A DNA stretch of 64,000 nt from Torreya grandis (lineage: Eukaryota > Streptophyta > Pinopsida > Cupressales > Taxaceae): positions 1,289,501 to 1,353,500 of the forward strand of contig JARHVA010003263.1 in assembly GCA_037957365.1 (NCBI GenBank). Direction: 5' to 3'. The position numbers and the translations under genes were made by a program. Below are positions 39,261 to 51,299 of this stretch, one piece after another. A model generated the notes under the pieces. It was not told the DNA's origin. It did not search any database and saw only the letters and a list, made by a program, of their open reading frames with translations. Each line of letters begins with the position of its first letter. Position 1 is the stretch's first letter.

Positions 39261-39814
39261 AATGTTTGAAAAGTATGAAAAAAAAAATAATAATCAAATT
39301 TTGATAGTTATTTGTGTGACTAATGGTATGGAAATTTTAAGAATATTTTATGAGTAAATCTTGGTCCTATCGATGGTCTCATATTAAAACATGTAAAGGG
39401 AACACCACTGAGGTGAATAATAATATGGTATGTGATTATAGGGAGTAAGGATAATTCTTTTAGGAATGTCTAGAACTATCCAAGGTCTTATACTACAACT
39501 CACAAGGGGAATAAATCTATGAGTATGATAGATTAACAAAGCATATTATTCAAGGAGTAATATTGGGATTGTTGTAGTGAATGAAAGGAGTGTAATAAAC
39601 ATGATATAGGCATTTATAATGAAACCTTAGTAGACTTGAGGCATACTAAGAATATATGAATGCACTAGGAATTTAGTGACCCTCAAATGCAAAATATATT
39701 TATTCATAATATACACAAAAATTTATGGGTGAATAAGTGGAGTACTAATATCAAGTCATGAATGTTATATCTACAAGAAAAATAAAATAGACCTACCTTC
39801 CCATAATGTGTTCC

Positions 39815-39990
39815 CCTTTCCTCAAGACCCCTTAAAGATTTGTCAGTTTACTGTGAATCTTGGGTACTTGTATGATAAAGTAGGTAGTACTATAGATAAT
39901 TTTGAATTTTCCTATCCAATCTACTATCCTACCTTACCCCAATGGACTTGAACTCTATTATGAGGCCAACTATGGAGTTTGAACTTCGAT
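39815..39990 (-). repeat. Conserved post-pol block, copy in D
   Basis: Complement of the E1 block (14780-14960) and the E2 block (60850-61015), including ctaccttaccccaNtggac and gtactatagataattttgaa-type stretches. Confidence 0.7.
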
Positions 39991-41039
39991 TAGGAATAGG
40001 AGATGTGTTATGAATCATGTCTTTTGTTATTATTATGACTTTTTAATTTTTTATTTTGCCTTTTTACCTTTACCTTTTATTTAAAATGATTTAGCTTTTA
40101 ACTTTTAATGTATTTTGTGGATAACCAAACATGAATGATAAGAGTGACATACATAAATGAGATGCAGGTTTTGGTTATAGGAAACAAGATATCTAGAGAT
40201 ATGATTGACTAAATAATTTAGGCTTTCCTATAAGCTAGTATGCGATCTCAAATCTCAACCGTATGTTTTCTTAATCTTAAAAAGGAAATAAATGGAATAG
40301 ATGGAGATCAAAAGAGATCTATGTATATATTGATATAATGAGAATTATAATTGTTAAATGATCATATGATAAAGATAGGATACTATGGGGATTTGGGTTT
40401 GATAACCAGGTCACAATAATAACCATCTTTGTTTTAACTAAAAATAATAAACAATTATAAAATCAAAGAGAAAAATTAATCAATGTGAAATAATTTAAGC
40501 CATAAATATAAGTTAAAAATTATAAAAATAGTGCATAAGATATCATAAAAGATATACATATACGATACCAAATTAAAATGAGAATCAACATATCCAATGT
40601 ATAAATAATTATAAATCAAGGTCAAATCATGTAATAATGTGATAGAACACTATGATGTGTTAAAAAATATTGATAAATCTCACTACAAATATCATATATA
40701 GCATTGTATACATCATTATGTATTTGAATTATGACATTAATAAAAATCTCATCAATCTTCATAGAAAGTCATGAAAAGACTTCCTTCTTTATCATCCTTA
40801 TAGAAAAAGTAGGTGTGGTATAAGAATGATGATGCTCATGAGGCATCTCTTGTGTGGGATACTCAATGTGAAAAAAGGATGTTAAAATGTGATTAGTGTC
40901 CTAAAACTTGTGAAGAGATGTAGGCTTTGGAGAAGGAGAAGACTTTTCCCATGGATGAGATAGATAAGGAGGATGAGTTGATGAAGGCATAGGCTATGTA
41001 AAATCCTAAAGATGTTACTAAAGTATTAAACATCTATTA

Positions 41040-41410
41040 GTATGGTGTCCAGTGAACTTATGCCAAAGACAATATACTTCCCCATATTTAAGAATGTACT
41101 CTGGTAGTACCTTACTAGGTGGTATAGTCTTATCTTTAGGATGTGCTATGATTGGACACAACATATCAATGTATTTATTGAGATATCAAGTAATGAGTAG
41201 AGGAATGGTTACGTGTACCATGAAAATAAAAAATATGTCTATTCGTAGATAGTGAAAGTCTACTAATTGAAGTAGTATAAAAATAATATTGTTGATGTTG
41301 ATGTGTACTACAATCCATGGTCTAATGACCAACAACTCTATGTATATCACAATAAGTCTCATATACCCATCATGATGGTAGATGATCATGATTTGGTAAT
41401 GGTATAATGC
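41040..41410 (-). pseudogene. Gypsy gag C-terminal remnant (element D)
   Basis: On the minus strand, about 41385-41295 reads DHLPS, stop, WVYETYCDIHRVVGH, stop, TMDCSTH, a knuckle of the form C-x2-H-x4-H-x4-C that is typical of this gypsy group. A second similar piece (GEVYCLWHKFTGHHTN, then C) follows at about 41085-41040. Stops interrupt both. The region to 41700 may hold more gag, but I could not read it. Confidence 0.5.
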
Positions 41411-41841
41411 CATCACCAAAAATGGAAAATTTTTAAGTGGGATCTAGACTAATCTCAACCATATGCATGGCTGACTTTGTAATGGGTTGAAGTAGAGTGG
41501 CTAACATCTCAGGAGGAAGCAAAATGGAAGGATCATGGAATATACTAAAATGTAAGGTCTTGTCATGGTATAGTCCATAAGAAAAATCCAAAGAGTTTCA
41601 ATAGTGATTAGATGTGTATAAAGTGTCTACTTCATCTCTAACTTGTGAACATCAGAGGAAAAACTAATATCAAGTATTATATATTGAGAAGGAACTATAA
41701 GAATAGAACTAATAGATTATTGTAAATAAGAATGATATCTAAGTACCTCTACATTTTTATCTTGAGAAAATAAAACTAAAAATAGGTCATATAAATAATA
41801 TCCATCCTCATAATCAAGTGTATGTAAGTCAATAGTACATG

Positions 41842-43379
41842 TGTCTATAATCATACTTCTCGTGACCTTACTCCTCCTTATATGTAATCATACTTCCCAT
41901 GAACCTACTCATCCTTATCATTACATATCTGATCATTATGAATCCCACCAATCATCATGAGTCATATTTCATCCTACTCAATAATTTATAATTCCCCCTA
42001 CTTTTGAGCACCTTTCTAGGCCTTCTCACCCTTTGTCAAAACCCCCAACAATCATCTAGGCCTTCTTGGGCCTTTTCGGGCTCTATAAGGCCCACTCTAT
42101 AAGGCCCATTATAAAGCTGTTTTAGACCTTCTTTGGCACAATTTAGACTAGGCCATGGGTTTTGGGACCATAATCCATGGACTAATATCCTAATCCATAG
42201 GTTTTATTACCCCAAATCCATGGCCTTATTCATAATTACCCTTTTTTGCATTTAGACATTGCACAATAGCCAAAAATGATTAGTTTTGGAAGGTTATTCC
42301 TCTTGGTTTCCCTATATGAGGTTGAAAGATGCCTAATTATTATTATTCTTGGTCATTATATCATATATCTATTCCTATTTTATTGCCTTTGGATCCCCTA
42401 GATTCCTTTTGGATCTTCTTGGATTTTTTTGGCTCTCATCTGGACATCTTGACAATCTTTCACCTCTCTTGGTCCGTTCTTGACTCCTAAGAGTTATTCA
42501 CCTCTCTTGAGCTCATATAATACATGATACATGATTACTAAAATATCTTGAAATATACCCATTTAATATTCATAGACTTAAAGTTGATTTCAACCTAGAT
42601 TGGTTCACCTACTACTCAATTATTCCTATATGTAATGTTGTTTGCTCTTGGCTCTTTTGGTTGACATTGAAGCTAATTTGTGCACTTGGATTGGCCTATG
42701 AATCCCTTGATTGTTATTACTTCACCTATCTTATATTTTTGAAAATTTATTGGATATATCTCTATACTAAAGCTCATTCTTCCTCCACATTTGATTAAAC
42801 TTGGACACACAGTTGGTAGAATTCTTGCATTATGTTTGAGCATGATTTGAGGGCACCTTGCTCTACAAGGTAAAATTATTTTGATAGCTTAGTGTAATAA
42901 ATTTATAGGGTTATATATTACATGATATATTTATATTAATTTCTAAAAAATCATTTAGCTTAGATTTTTGAATCATATATGCATTTTCCCTTTGAAATCA
43001 CCTTTCATTCAAAATCATCTTTAATTTCCATAGGGTTACATGCTTCTGAATCATTTTATTTGCTTGTTAGTGTTCCCATGTTTAGATATTTTTATTTCTA
43101 ATTCTTTACACATTTAATTTCACTCCATTACTTATTTATTTATTATGGCTAGATCTATTAAATATACCACATCCTTTATGTTCTTGATCAAGCTATCCTT
43201 AACCTGGTTTACGAGTTTGTCTATAGCTTGGTTCAAACTAACAAAATAGATAGCCTCTATAGATTGTGAGTAGCCCATAACATCCCTGAGATTGTTATCC
43301 TTTTAGGTGTTTGATTAGGTACCTTTTTTGTACCCCATTTCCAAATGATAGTGGATCCATTCATATTCTTGGAGATACA
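41842..43379 (+). repeat. 5' LTR of element F (about 1538 bp)
   Basis: Starts TGTCTATAATCATACTTC and ends GGAGATACA. Shared landmarks with the 3' LTR: catctaggcctt, gggccttttNgggctctat, ccctatatgaggt (a possible TATA at 42312), ctNgagggcaccttg, and agtagcccataacatccct. A primer-binding site is not clear; ctggcatgtttggtggcacc follows. Confidence 0.85.
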
Positions 43380-44569
43380 TTCTGGCATGTTTGGTGGCAC
43401 CTCACATTTTGGATTTACTTTCAATTGTGTTTTAGCTCTTACCTTGATTTTTTAATCCTACTTTGGTTTTGTGTTATTCTCCCTACTATTTCAACATAAA
43501 TTTTAATTTTCTATTGTATCTCATGTTACTCTTACTTCATTGCATCCATGGTTGGTCTCCTACCCTTGGGATGCCAATCCCATTAGATTCAGGGTCTTGT
43601 CCCTGAGTTCACTCATGATTAGGTCAAGGATATAATGGAATACCATAGATACCATAGGACCTAAGAGGTTACCTCAACCTATCATATTGACCTTAACCCT
43701 CTCATGTTCCATAAGTAATAAGATTGACAAATCCATAACCAATGGGCTCACTCATGTTTTCACCAGTCTGAGCATTACTTGTCCGAAGATACCTCCCCGA
43801 GACTTAAGCCCAATTATCATTCACTTATTAGGGTTAAAATGACCCCTTTCATGATTGAGGTCCCATTAGTTATGAACAACCATTGACTATTATTTTGGGT
43901 GGCTTCATGTGACTGAAGAACACTTTTCTTCCCCTAGGATTAGGTAATGTGCTTCCTTTGGAGATAGAGATCACACCCAATCTAGTTCAAGTACCTCAAC
44001 CAATTCTCATGTGATTCCCCCACATTTTTATTATTAGGAGACTCTATGGAAAGAACCCCCTCATGTCTATGTTGAGAGACACAAGCATTTTGTGTCGATG
44101 AGGCATCCACATCACATGGAGTCCTCCTATCCTCCTAATCCCTCATTTATAGTCTTAGATGATCATGCTAATTTTGATCACCACTTGTAGACTATAGATC
44201 CATGGGATTATTATACTTAAAATCAATGCCCTCATGTGGACCTTTATCTTGTGACATGTGGATACCATGATGGATAAATAGGTCATCATGACCATTTCTA
44301 TGGGCATGATACATAGTCTCATTATCCCCATATGGAGTGGTACCTTGCCCACGGTGTTTCCTTACCTCATGATAGGGATGATTTACATCAAGAGAAACTC
44401 CCACACTAGGATCTACCTTGACATCATCACTTTAACGACCAAGGTTATGATGAGTCCTATTAGCATAGGCCACATCATAACCTCCACAAGCCTCCTTTGA
44501 AAGCTTATCACTAACCCACTATCAACTGTGCCTATGAGGATATCTATAGGAATCCTCTAGCCCTTTGGG

Positions 44570-45340
44570 TTCATTTTATTCCCCTTTATACTCCTATCCC
44601 TAAACTACCTAATTTGAATAGGACTCAGGATGCTAGTATCATAGAGCATATCATGACATTTATGATGGCACATATGGATTGGGAACAAGATGAAGGCATG
44701 ACGTTAAAGATCTTTTCTCACTTATTATGAGGTGAAGCTCTTGTTTAGTTCTAGAATCTACCCCCATATTCTCCTTCTAGTTTTTAGTTCCTTCTAGATG
44801 AATTACTCTAGTACTTTGAAATATCTAGACCTTTTAACCTCAACATCTAATCACTTACTTCCATGGTGTAGGCTAAGGGTGAGTCAAACATTGAATTTAT
44901 ATGTAGGTGCCATTCAATCATCCATACCTACAAGACAAAGGTTCTTAGATGATTAAATTTATGATATTTTCATGTGATCATTGAGGTAGGAGGTTCACCT
45001 TGAGGTCTTCAAGTGTGAACCCAACTCATATGATGAAGCTATTAATGAGTGTTTGAATATTGAAGTCTTCAAGGTACATGTAGGCATTCACCTTGTACCA
45101 TCCAAAAATTCATCTTATTCACATGATTTTAACTGATTATGGTGTTATTGATTCTCCTCCTAAGAAGAAGGATAAGAAGGATAGTCATGAGGTCAATGCT
45201 TTAAGTAATATTATAGCTAAAAATAAGGCCTCCAAAATGAGCACTATAAATCCATAGATGATGTTCCCTTATGACCCCACCAAGTTTTAAAACTTTCATC
45301 AAATAAAGGGACATGATGATGAGAATTATGCCACCCAAAA
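44570..45340 (+). pseudogene. Ty3/gypsy gag remnant (element F)
   Basis: Translation from 44570 gives PLYTPIPKLPNLNRTQDASI, then IEHIMTFMMAHMDWEQDEGM, LKIFSHLL, a stop and GEALV, NLPPYSPSSF and FLLDELL, followed by IEFICRCHSIIHTYKT (about 44890-44935). This is the retrotransposon gag domain pattern. A knuckle-like NFHQIKGHDDENY (about 45290-45330) has lost both cysteines of C-x2-H-x4-H-x4-C. Several stops. Confidence 0.7.
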
Positions 45341-46170
45341 GTCTTGTGTGAAATCCTCACCTCCTCCTTAGTGTTCTTCACTTGTGGAACCCAATCGCAA
45401 ATTGAATGTGTTCAAGGAGCCTCTACCTAACTATGATAAGGAAAAGATGAAGAAGAAATATAATGCTAAGGTCCATAATTCCCCAATATAGTTAGGATCA
45501 TTTTTTTTGTGATAGACTTGGATCTATCATAAAAAATGATCCTTGGCCATCTCTAGACCGCTACCATGTAAGATGTCACATCAAAAACATTTTGCATGGT
45601 TTAGTTTGTGCACAAAAGTAAGGTTCATATCATGGAGGCAGACCTACATCCCTAGGAATTTATCTATGCTAAGACAAATCCCTCTAATGAGGCTTTGGAT
45701 ATTTCCTCATGGGGCATTATGGGTTCACCCAAGGCTTTAACTTTAAATATTATTCTCTCAAGGATGTAAATTTTGATTTGGCTAAGTACTAATCAATGTT
45801 CACTCCTTTAGATTTTGGAATATGTTTACCAACTCCCTCTCCTACCTCATGATGCCAAGTTGGTTCCTCCCTTCTTAGAGACCTCTTTTGAGATGTCTCC
45901 TTAAATGTCAAGTTTCTCCTCTCTTTTCATTTCTCCCATCAGAGTATCGACTCTCTCAATGCATCTCTCATGAAGATTGATAGAGTCACTGAGTTTGATC
46001 TTGAGTGTTATTCCATCCACAATATAGTATGTAACCCAATTAATGAGAGGAGAGCTTACAAGAATCTCATGCCTACACATTGTATACACTACCATCCTCT
46101 TACTTATTTGGGTTCAAAGGTCTCTTTCACCAATAATGACCGCACCTTCAACACTCTTATGTTTCAGGTC
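45340..46170 (+). pseudogene. Unrecognised coding-like region of element F
   Basis: Frames with few stops occur at 45600-45720 (EADLHP, stop, EFIYAKTNPSNEALD-like) and at 45970-46251 (MKIDRVTEFDLECYSIHNIV, then RRAYKNLMPTHCIHYHPLTY). I do not recognise a domain. By position it should lie between gag and protease or reverse transcriptase. Confidence 0.35.
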
Positions 46171-46179
46171 ATGATTGGT

Positions 46180-47570
46180 GAACCAAGGATATGTATGTTC
46201 CATCTCCTTCTTCCATCCTTTTCCTTATTTTTTAGCCTTCTCATAGGCTAAATAGTGGCCTACCTCATGGGTAAGCCTCTGGTTAGGGTGAAGTGTTGGC
46301 CTACCCTTAGGGGTAGGCTTGGGCCTATGACACTTTGTTGAGTCTCAAAGCCTACCAAAACACCCTCCCCATGACCTCATTTGATGGATTACCCTTCTTG
46401 TGTCATCCATCACCAGACCTCATGGGTCTCTATATCCATTTGGCTTGTGCACTCCTCCTTGGATGCACCTCAAGATTGAATAAGAGTATTCTACTTATTT
46501 TAGTTGGTTGTGTTATTTCTTGCTTGTAGTTAACCCTCTACCAACTCCTTATCTACAGTTCTTATAGGTGGTGTGGGTTAATGGTTATAGTTGTTTAAGA
46601 CTTGATCTATCCTTTTCTAGTTGGTCTTCATCTTTCATAGGCCTCCTATCACCCCTCCTCACCTTTCATTATAGTTGGCATTGAGACACTCTCTCATAGT
46701 TAACCACCACCTAATGGGGTGGCTCTATCAGCTGAGGTGCCTTCCCTACCTCTAACACCCTGAATCCTCCTCATGTTTACATAAAAGAGAAACATGATGA
46801 TGGATAAATTATTCAAGTAGTGTAACAATAAAAACATGTTTAGATAATCCCAAAAACTATTTCTCTTATCTCCCACCCTTCCTATCCTTTTTAGGTAAGT
46901 TTTAGGCCCTTTTGGGATCCTTGGGCCTATTTTTGGCCCTTTTTGGCTCAAACTACATGTTTTTTGGCTAAGTCATAGCCTGGTAGTGGGCCAAGTCATA
47001 TCCCCCAAGGTTTAATAGTGGGTTAGGCCACAACCCCCATGTCTTAGTAGTGGGCTAAGCTATAGGTCTACCTAGGTAGGCTACAACTTGGGCCAAAAGC
47101 CTTCTTTTTTCCCCCTCCCAACCTCTATTTCATTTTGTTATTGCTCTTGAAACTCTAAAACCTTTATCTTAGGGGTTTTTTCCCATTTTAGACGTAATGG
47201 TAGTGTTTTCTCTCTCTTTAAGGTATCCTTGGGTCTATTTTAGGGCCATTCTAGTTTCTTAGACCCTTAGGTCCTCTTGATTTTTTATATCTATGTACTC
47301 CTTACTAGATACACCCTAGGATATAAGTTGATCTCTTTGCTTATTTTAGTTAGTAGTTTCTCAGCTCATTCATAGTTGATCCCTACTGACTCCCTCTTCC
47401 TCTTTCAATATGGTTTTTATAGGTGTGGGTTCATGGTTGTGGATGCTATAGGACTTTCTATAGTCTTTATTGATCAATATTCATCCCTTTATGGAAATCT
47501 TACCACCCTTCATCACCTCATATCATAGTTAGTATTGGTCTTCACCACTCAATTGTGACTTAATTATGTT
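46180..47570 (+). repeat. Internal segmental duplication in element F (offset about 870 bp)
   Basis: 46390-46700 and 47265-47560 are collinear: gtgcactcctNcttggatgc/gtactccttactagatac, cttattttagttggttgtg/cttattttagttagtagttt, ttataggtggtgtgggtta/ttataggtgtgggttca, and catNNtatagttggcattg/catatcatagttagtattgg. The parts before each copy (46200-46340 and 46930-47110) also share taagcctgtagtgggc-like text. The second has three units of about 32 bp (tagtgggccaagtc, tagtgggttaggcc, tagtgggctaagct at 46983, 47018 and 47047). An 8-bp perfect stem (GCCTACCC, loop TTAG, GGGTAGGC) lies at 46299-46318. Confidence 0.65.
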
Positions 47571-47689
47571 CTTTGTTTCCCTTATACAACTTTTTTGTCC
47601 TGATCTATGTCAAGATAATATTCCCATAACATTATCTTACATCCCCAACCACCATCATGGTGCACCTATTAGTGGTGATTCACACTAAT

Positions 47690-48085
47690 TGAGGTAGTCA
47701 AGGAAACCCAAGATCTACTATTACCATTTGGATTATTGATGACCCATAGGACTATGAGCTTATTGCAATTGGCTACTTCTTTACCAGTGAGATGAATAAT
47801 TCAATTGAGTATCACGTAATCATTAGTTATTTAATCAACACTCATGTGTTAGGAATGTATTATGTGTAGTTATTATTTGAATCACTCTTATTCATGTCTC
47901 AACTCACTAGTGCCTAGTCCATCCTTAGCTCTGAGTTACTCTCCCTCTTCGAGGTGGCCCATGCTTTGTTATTCTATTTTGAGGATGTCCAGGTCACCCA
48001 TATCCCTTGTAGGGAGAACAATAGATCTGATGATGTAGTTAACATCATTATGGATTTTATGATTTGATTTGATACCACTTATGTC
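47690..48085 (+). pseudogene. Archaeal-type RNase H (RVT_3) remnant, element F
   Basis: Translation gives TIWIIDDP, stop, DYELIAIGYFFTSEMNNSIE (the N-N-S-x-E-Y motif), YHVIISYLINTHVLGM, then LTSA, SELLSLFEVAHALLFYFEDV and VTHIPCRENNRSDDVVNIIM (H-I-P-R-x-E-N-x-x-A-D in the family). This second RNase H is a mark of the Tat branch of Ty3/gypsy. Stops are present. An integrase should follow but only about 200 bp separate it from the 3' LTR, so integrase is deleted. Confidence 0.75.
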
Positions 48086-48291
48086 ATTTTTATGTAGGGG
48101 TTGGTACATCATTTACACTTTCACCTATAGATTGTACCATAGACTTCTTCTGCCACCATCCTTATCCATTAAGTACAGGTAATATTCTCTTATCATTTCA
48201 TTTATTGATTTTATTTGTTTTTATTTGGATTTTAGGTACTTCACAACATTCCTTATTCATTTGAACACTAATTTCTTGTACCTCAAGGGCA

Positions 48292-48753
48292 TATCTATTC
48301 ATACTTCTTATGACCCTACTCTTCCCTATGATTACATATCTGCTCATCATGCATCCTACCAATAATTGTGAGTTATATTAAATAATTTAGAGTTTTCTCA
48401 TAATTTTTAGAACCCTTCTATACCCTCTCACTTTTTTTCAAACCCCCTGACACTCATCTAGGCCTTTTTAGGCCTTTTCAGGCTCTATGGGGCTAGTTTT
48501 AGAGCTATTTTGGACCTTTTTGGCACAATTTATCCTAAGATATGGGTTTTTGGCCCCTAATCCATGGTATATCAGCTTATTCCATAGTTTTTATTACCCC
48601 AAATCTATGTCCTAGGCCATGACTTGTCCATAATTATCCATTTTTGTGTTTGGGCATTTCACAATGGCCAAAAATGGCTTGTTTTAGAAGGTTCTTCCTC
48701 TTGGTTGACCTATATGAGGTCCAAACATGCCTCATTATTATTATTATTATTAC

Positions 48754-48799
<46 letters not shown>

Positions 48800-49811
48800 T
48801 TTATTTTTAATTATATCATATATCTCTTCCTCTTTTATTTATTATATATCCTATGGAATCCTCTTGGATCTTCTTTGCTCTCATCTAAACATCTTGACAG
48901 TCCTTTACCTCTCTTAGTTTGTTTTTGATTACTAGGAGTTCTTCACCTCACTTGAGATCCTCTAATACATTCTACATGGTTAATAAAATCTATTTAACTC
49001 TACCCATTATATATTCATAGACTTAAAATTGATTTTAACATATATTGGTTCATCTACTGCTCAGTTGTTCTTGCATGCATTGTTGCTTGTTCTTGGCTCC
49101 TTAATTAGGCATTGCACTTGATTTGTGCACTTAAATTGGCATCTACATCCTGTACTTATTATTACTTCAAATCTCTTAGATTTTTGATAGTAAATTGGAT
49201 AGATATCTACAATGTAACTTAGTTTTCCTCCACATTAGATCAAACTTGGACTCATGGTTATTAGAATTCTTGTATTGTGTTTGCACATGATCTGAGGGCA
49301 CCTTGTTTTGCAAGGTGAAATTATTTTGATAGCTTACTGTAGTATATTTATAGGGTTAGATATTAAATTCTAGGGTTAGATAAATTTATAAACAAGCATT
49401 TAACTTATATTTTTTAATCGTATATGTATTTTCCCTTTGAAAACACCTTTCATTCAAAATCATCTTTCATTTTCATAGGGATGCATGCTTCTAAATTATT
49501 TTCTTTACTTGTTAGTGTTACCTTGTTTATATATTTTGATTTATAATTATTTACACATTGAATTTCATTACCTTATTACTTGATTTATATATGAGAGATA
49601 CCTACATACTTTATGCACTTGATCATGTTATCCCTAACTTGGTTTATGAGTTTGTCTATAGATTGGTACAAGCTAGAAAACTAGATAGGATCTATAGATC
49701 ATGAGTAGCCCATAACATCCCTAAGCCTATTATCCTTCCATGTGTTTGCTTAAGTACCTATGTATCCCCCTACCAAATCCTATTAGATCCATTTAGATTC
49801 ATGGAGCTATA
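48292..49811 (+). repeat. 3' LTR of element F (about 1520 bp)
   Basis: Preceded by the purine-rich ctcaagggcata. It starts TATCTATTCATACTTC (TG decayed to TA) and ends GGAGCTATA, where CA decayed to TA. It matches the 5' LTR throughout. Confidence 0.85.
48734..48802. repeat. (ATT)n microsatellite in the F 3' LTR
   Basis: About 21 ATT units with one ACT. The same place in the 5' LTR (about 42338-42352) has only four, so the run expanded after insertion or shrank in the other copy. It creates artificial poly-Leu and poly-Ile frames. Confidence 0.9.
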
Positions 49812-50066
49812 GTGTAAACTATTTTATCAGTCAAAGAAGCATGGTGAATAGAATGTTTAGTTCTAGTTAGAGCAACTTGCATTTCATCTTTTTTTATAAG
49901 ATTAAGGTCATAGAGAAGGAGGTAATTGAGAAATTATGTTAGGAAATAAATTTCATATTTTTATATTTATATTTATCCCACCTAGTTCATGATTGTCTAA
50001 GTCTAAAAGGTTATGTGGAATGTTTCCTATTAATTCAAGGTGACCATTATAACCTCTAGTTGATTT
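49812..50066. other. Spacer between elements F and E2
   Basis: 255 bp with no gene. The base composition is the same as its surroundings. The five bases before E2 are gattt. Confidence 0.6.
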
Positions 50067-51244
50067 TGTATACACAATATTTTCACACTTTTATCAAATA
50101 TTAATGATTTCTATCTTGAAATAACTCATTGAGTCTCAATCTCTCTGAGTGATGACCTAAGGGTACATTAGGAAAGGGCTGGGTATACCATTGGTGCTTC
50201 ACATGATTGTTGTCCCTTATTGCCACTTATTACCAATCCAAATAGCTCTTAAAACCATTCCCTAAGCTATTACTCCTCTTTTTCACACTCCTCTAATCAT
50301 TTCCCACATTTTATCCCTCTTTTCTTAAATTAAAACCCCTTTTTAAATTTTATAGTACTAGTTCAACCTTGTAATATTATTGGTGAAATTCATTTAGTGT
50401 CTGGATCAGCTCTTGGCTGACCTAACCCGTGACCCAGTGAATTTTTTATCAATAACAATACTAGATCAACTAGGTTGAACTTGTTAGTTGAAACTTTTGG
50501 AAGGGCTTAGGGTTAAATATTCCTATATATATAAGATCATTTCACTATTATTAGAGACATCAAGAGTTATTATTCATTTGAACTTCTTCATAATTTACTC
50601 TTCCACGATTCTACTTGAGGAGTCTCAGCTTAGGATTTTTACTTAGAGAATCTATTCTTGTGGAGAAGTCTTAGATGTTTTGGCTTTTCTTAGTGATCCT
50701 TAAAAACCATAACAACCACTTACAAATCTACTTTGGCCAAGGGAGATATTGATTCTTGATAGGTTCATATTTTAGGTAAGTATTCTATAACTTTGCTCCT
50801 CTCTTTAGTAGATAGAAGTAGCGTAAGTGTTGGCTTTTGAATAATATTATTCTTCTCCTCCATGCATTAGGATCTTGCTCATACATATATTAATTGAGAT
50901 TATCTTATGCATGTTTCTTTCCATTTTTTTACTAACCCCCATATTATGCCACAAGCTTTGGTGAGTGCTAGATTAGATTTATATTCTTTACTTGCTATTA
51001 ATATAGTGAATATGAAAACATAGGGATTAGTTAGGGTTATTGCTTGATTTTGATTGACTAGAGGCTTTTAAACCCTCCCTAGTATTATTGTTGTGCTAAG
51101 ACATACCCTAATTGAGTCTAATAGATCTATATATTGGTCATGCTCCCAATTATCTAATGTATCCCCAATCAAAAGTGTAAGTATGATCTATCTTCTTTGA
51201 GTTAGGACTAGTTTATATATTTGATGTAGTTTTGATTGCATACA
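50067..51244 (+). repeat. 5' LTR of E2 (about 1178 bp)
   Basis: Starts TGTATACACAATATTTTCAC and ends TTGCATACA. TATA at 50524-50533 lies 457 bp from the start. A splice-donor-like TAGGTAAGTATTC lies at 50773-50785. Palindrome words (ctagatcaactaggttgaac) lie near 50462. It matches the E1 and D LTRs, including the ctttggccaaggga stretch before the donor. Confidence 0.9.
50524..50533 (+). promoter_or_regulatory. TATA box in the E2 LTR
   Basis: TATATATATA followed by AGATC, at the same place as in E1 and D. Confidence 0.65.
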
Positions 51245-51247
51245 TTT

Positions 51248-51271
51248 TGGTGAACCTGATGTGAATCTAAC
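51248..51271 (+). other. Primer-binding site, tRNA-Trp type (E2)
   Basis: TGGTGAACCTGATGTGAATC plus TAAC, three bases after the LTR end. It matches the complement of the plant tRNA-Trp 3' end. The changes include C to T at two expected CpG sites and G to T at a third position, so it is a decayed but clear site. Confidence 0.8.
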
Positions 51272-51299
51272 CCTTGCAAGTTTTTTTTCACATTTTTCA

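Larger units (their letters stand above)
41842..49811 (+). mobile_element. Ty3/gypsy element F with two LTRs
   Basis: 5' LTR 41842-43379 and 3' LTR 48292-49811 align along their length. Between them lie gag (about 44570-45340), an unresolved coding-like region, a segmental duplication and an archaeal-type RNase H remnant (47690-48085). No reverse transcriptase or integrase motif is recognisable. I found no matching target duplication (acatg on the left, gtgta on the right). It has no PMD and no lineage-specific palindrome cluster that I can see. Confidence 0.8.

Noticed and set aside
43380..43410. Primer-binding site for element F
   Set aside because: The sequences TGGCATGTTTGG and TGGTGGCACC begin with TGG, but I could not match either to a tRNA end.
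48624..48928. Two overlapping frames with poly-Leu or poly-Ile runs that look like membrane segments
   Set aside because: The hydrophobic run is the (ATT)n microsatellite inside an LTR.
41837..49816. Target duplication for element F
   Set aside because: The five bases on the two sides (acatg and gtgta) do not match; decay or an inexact boundary remains possible.
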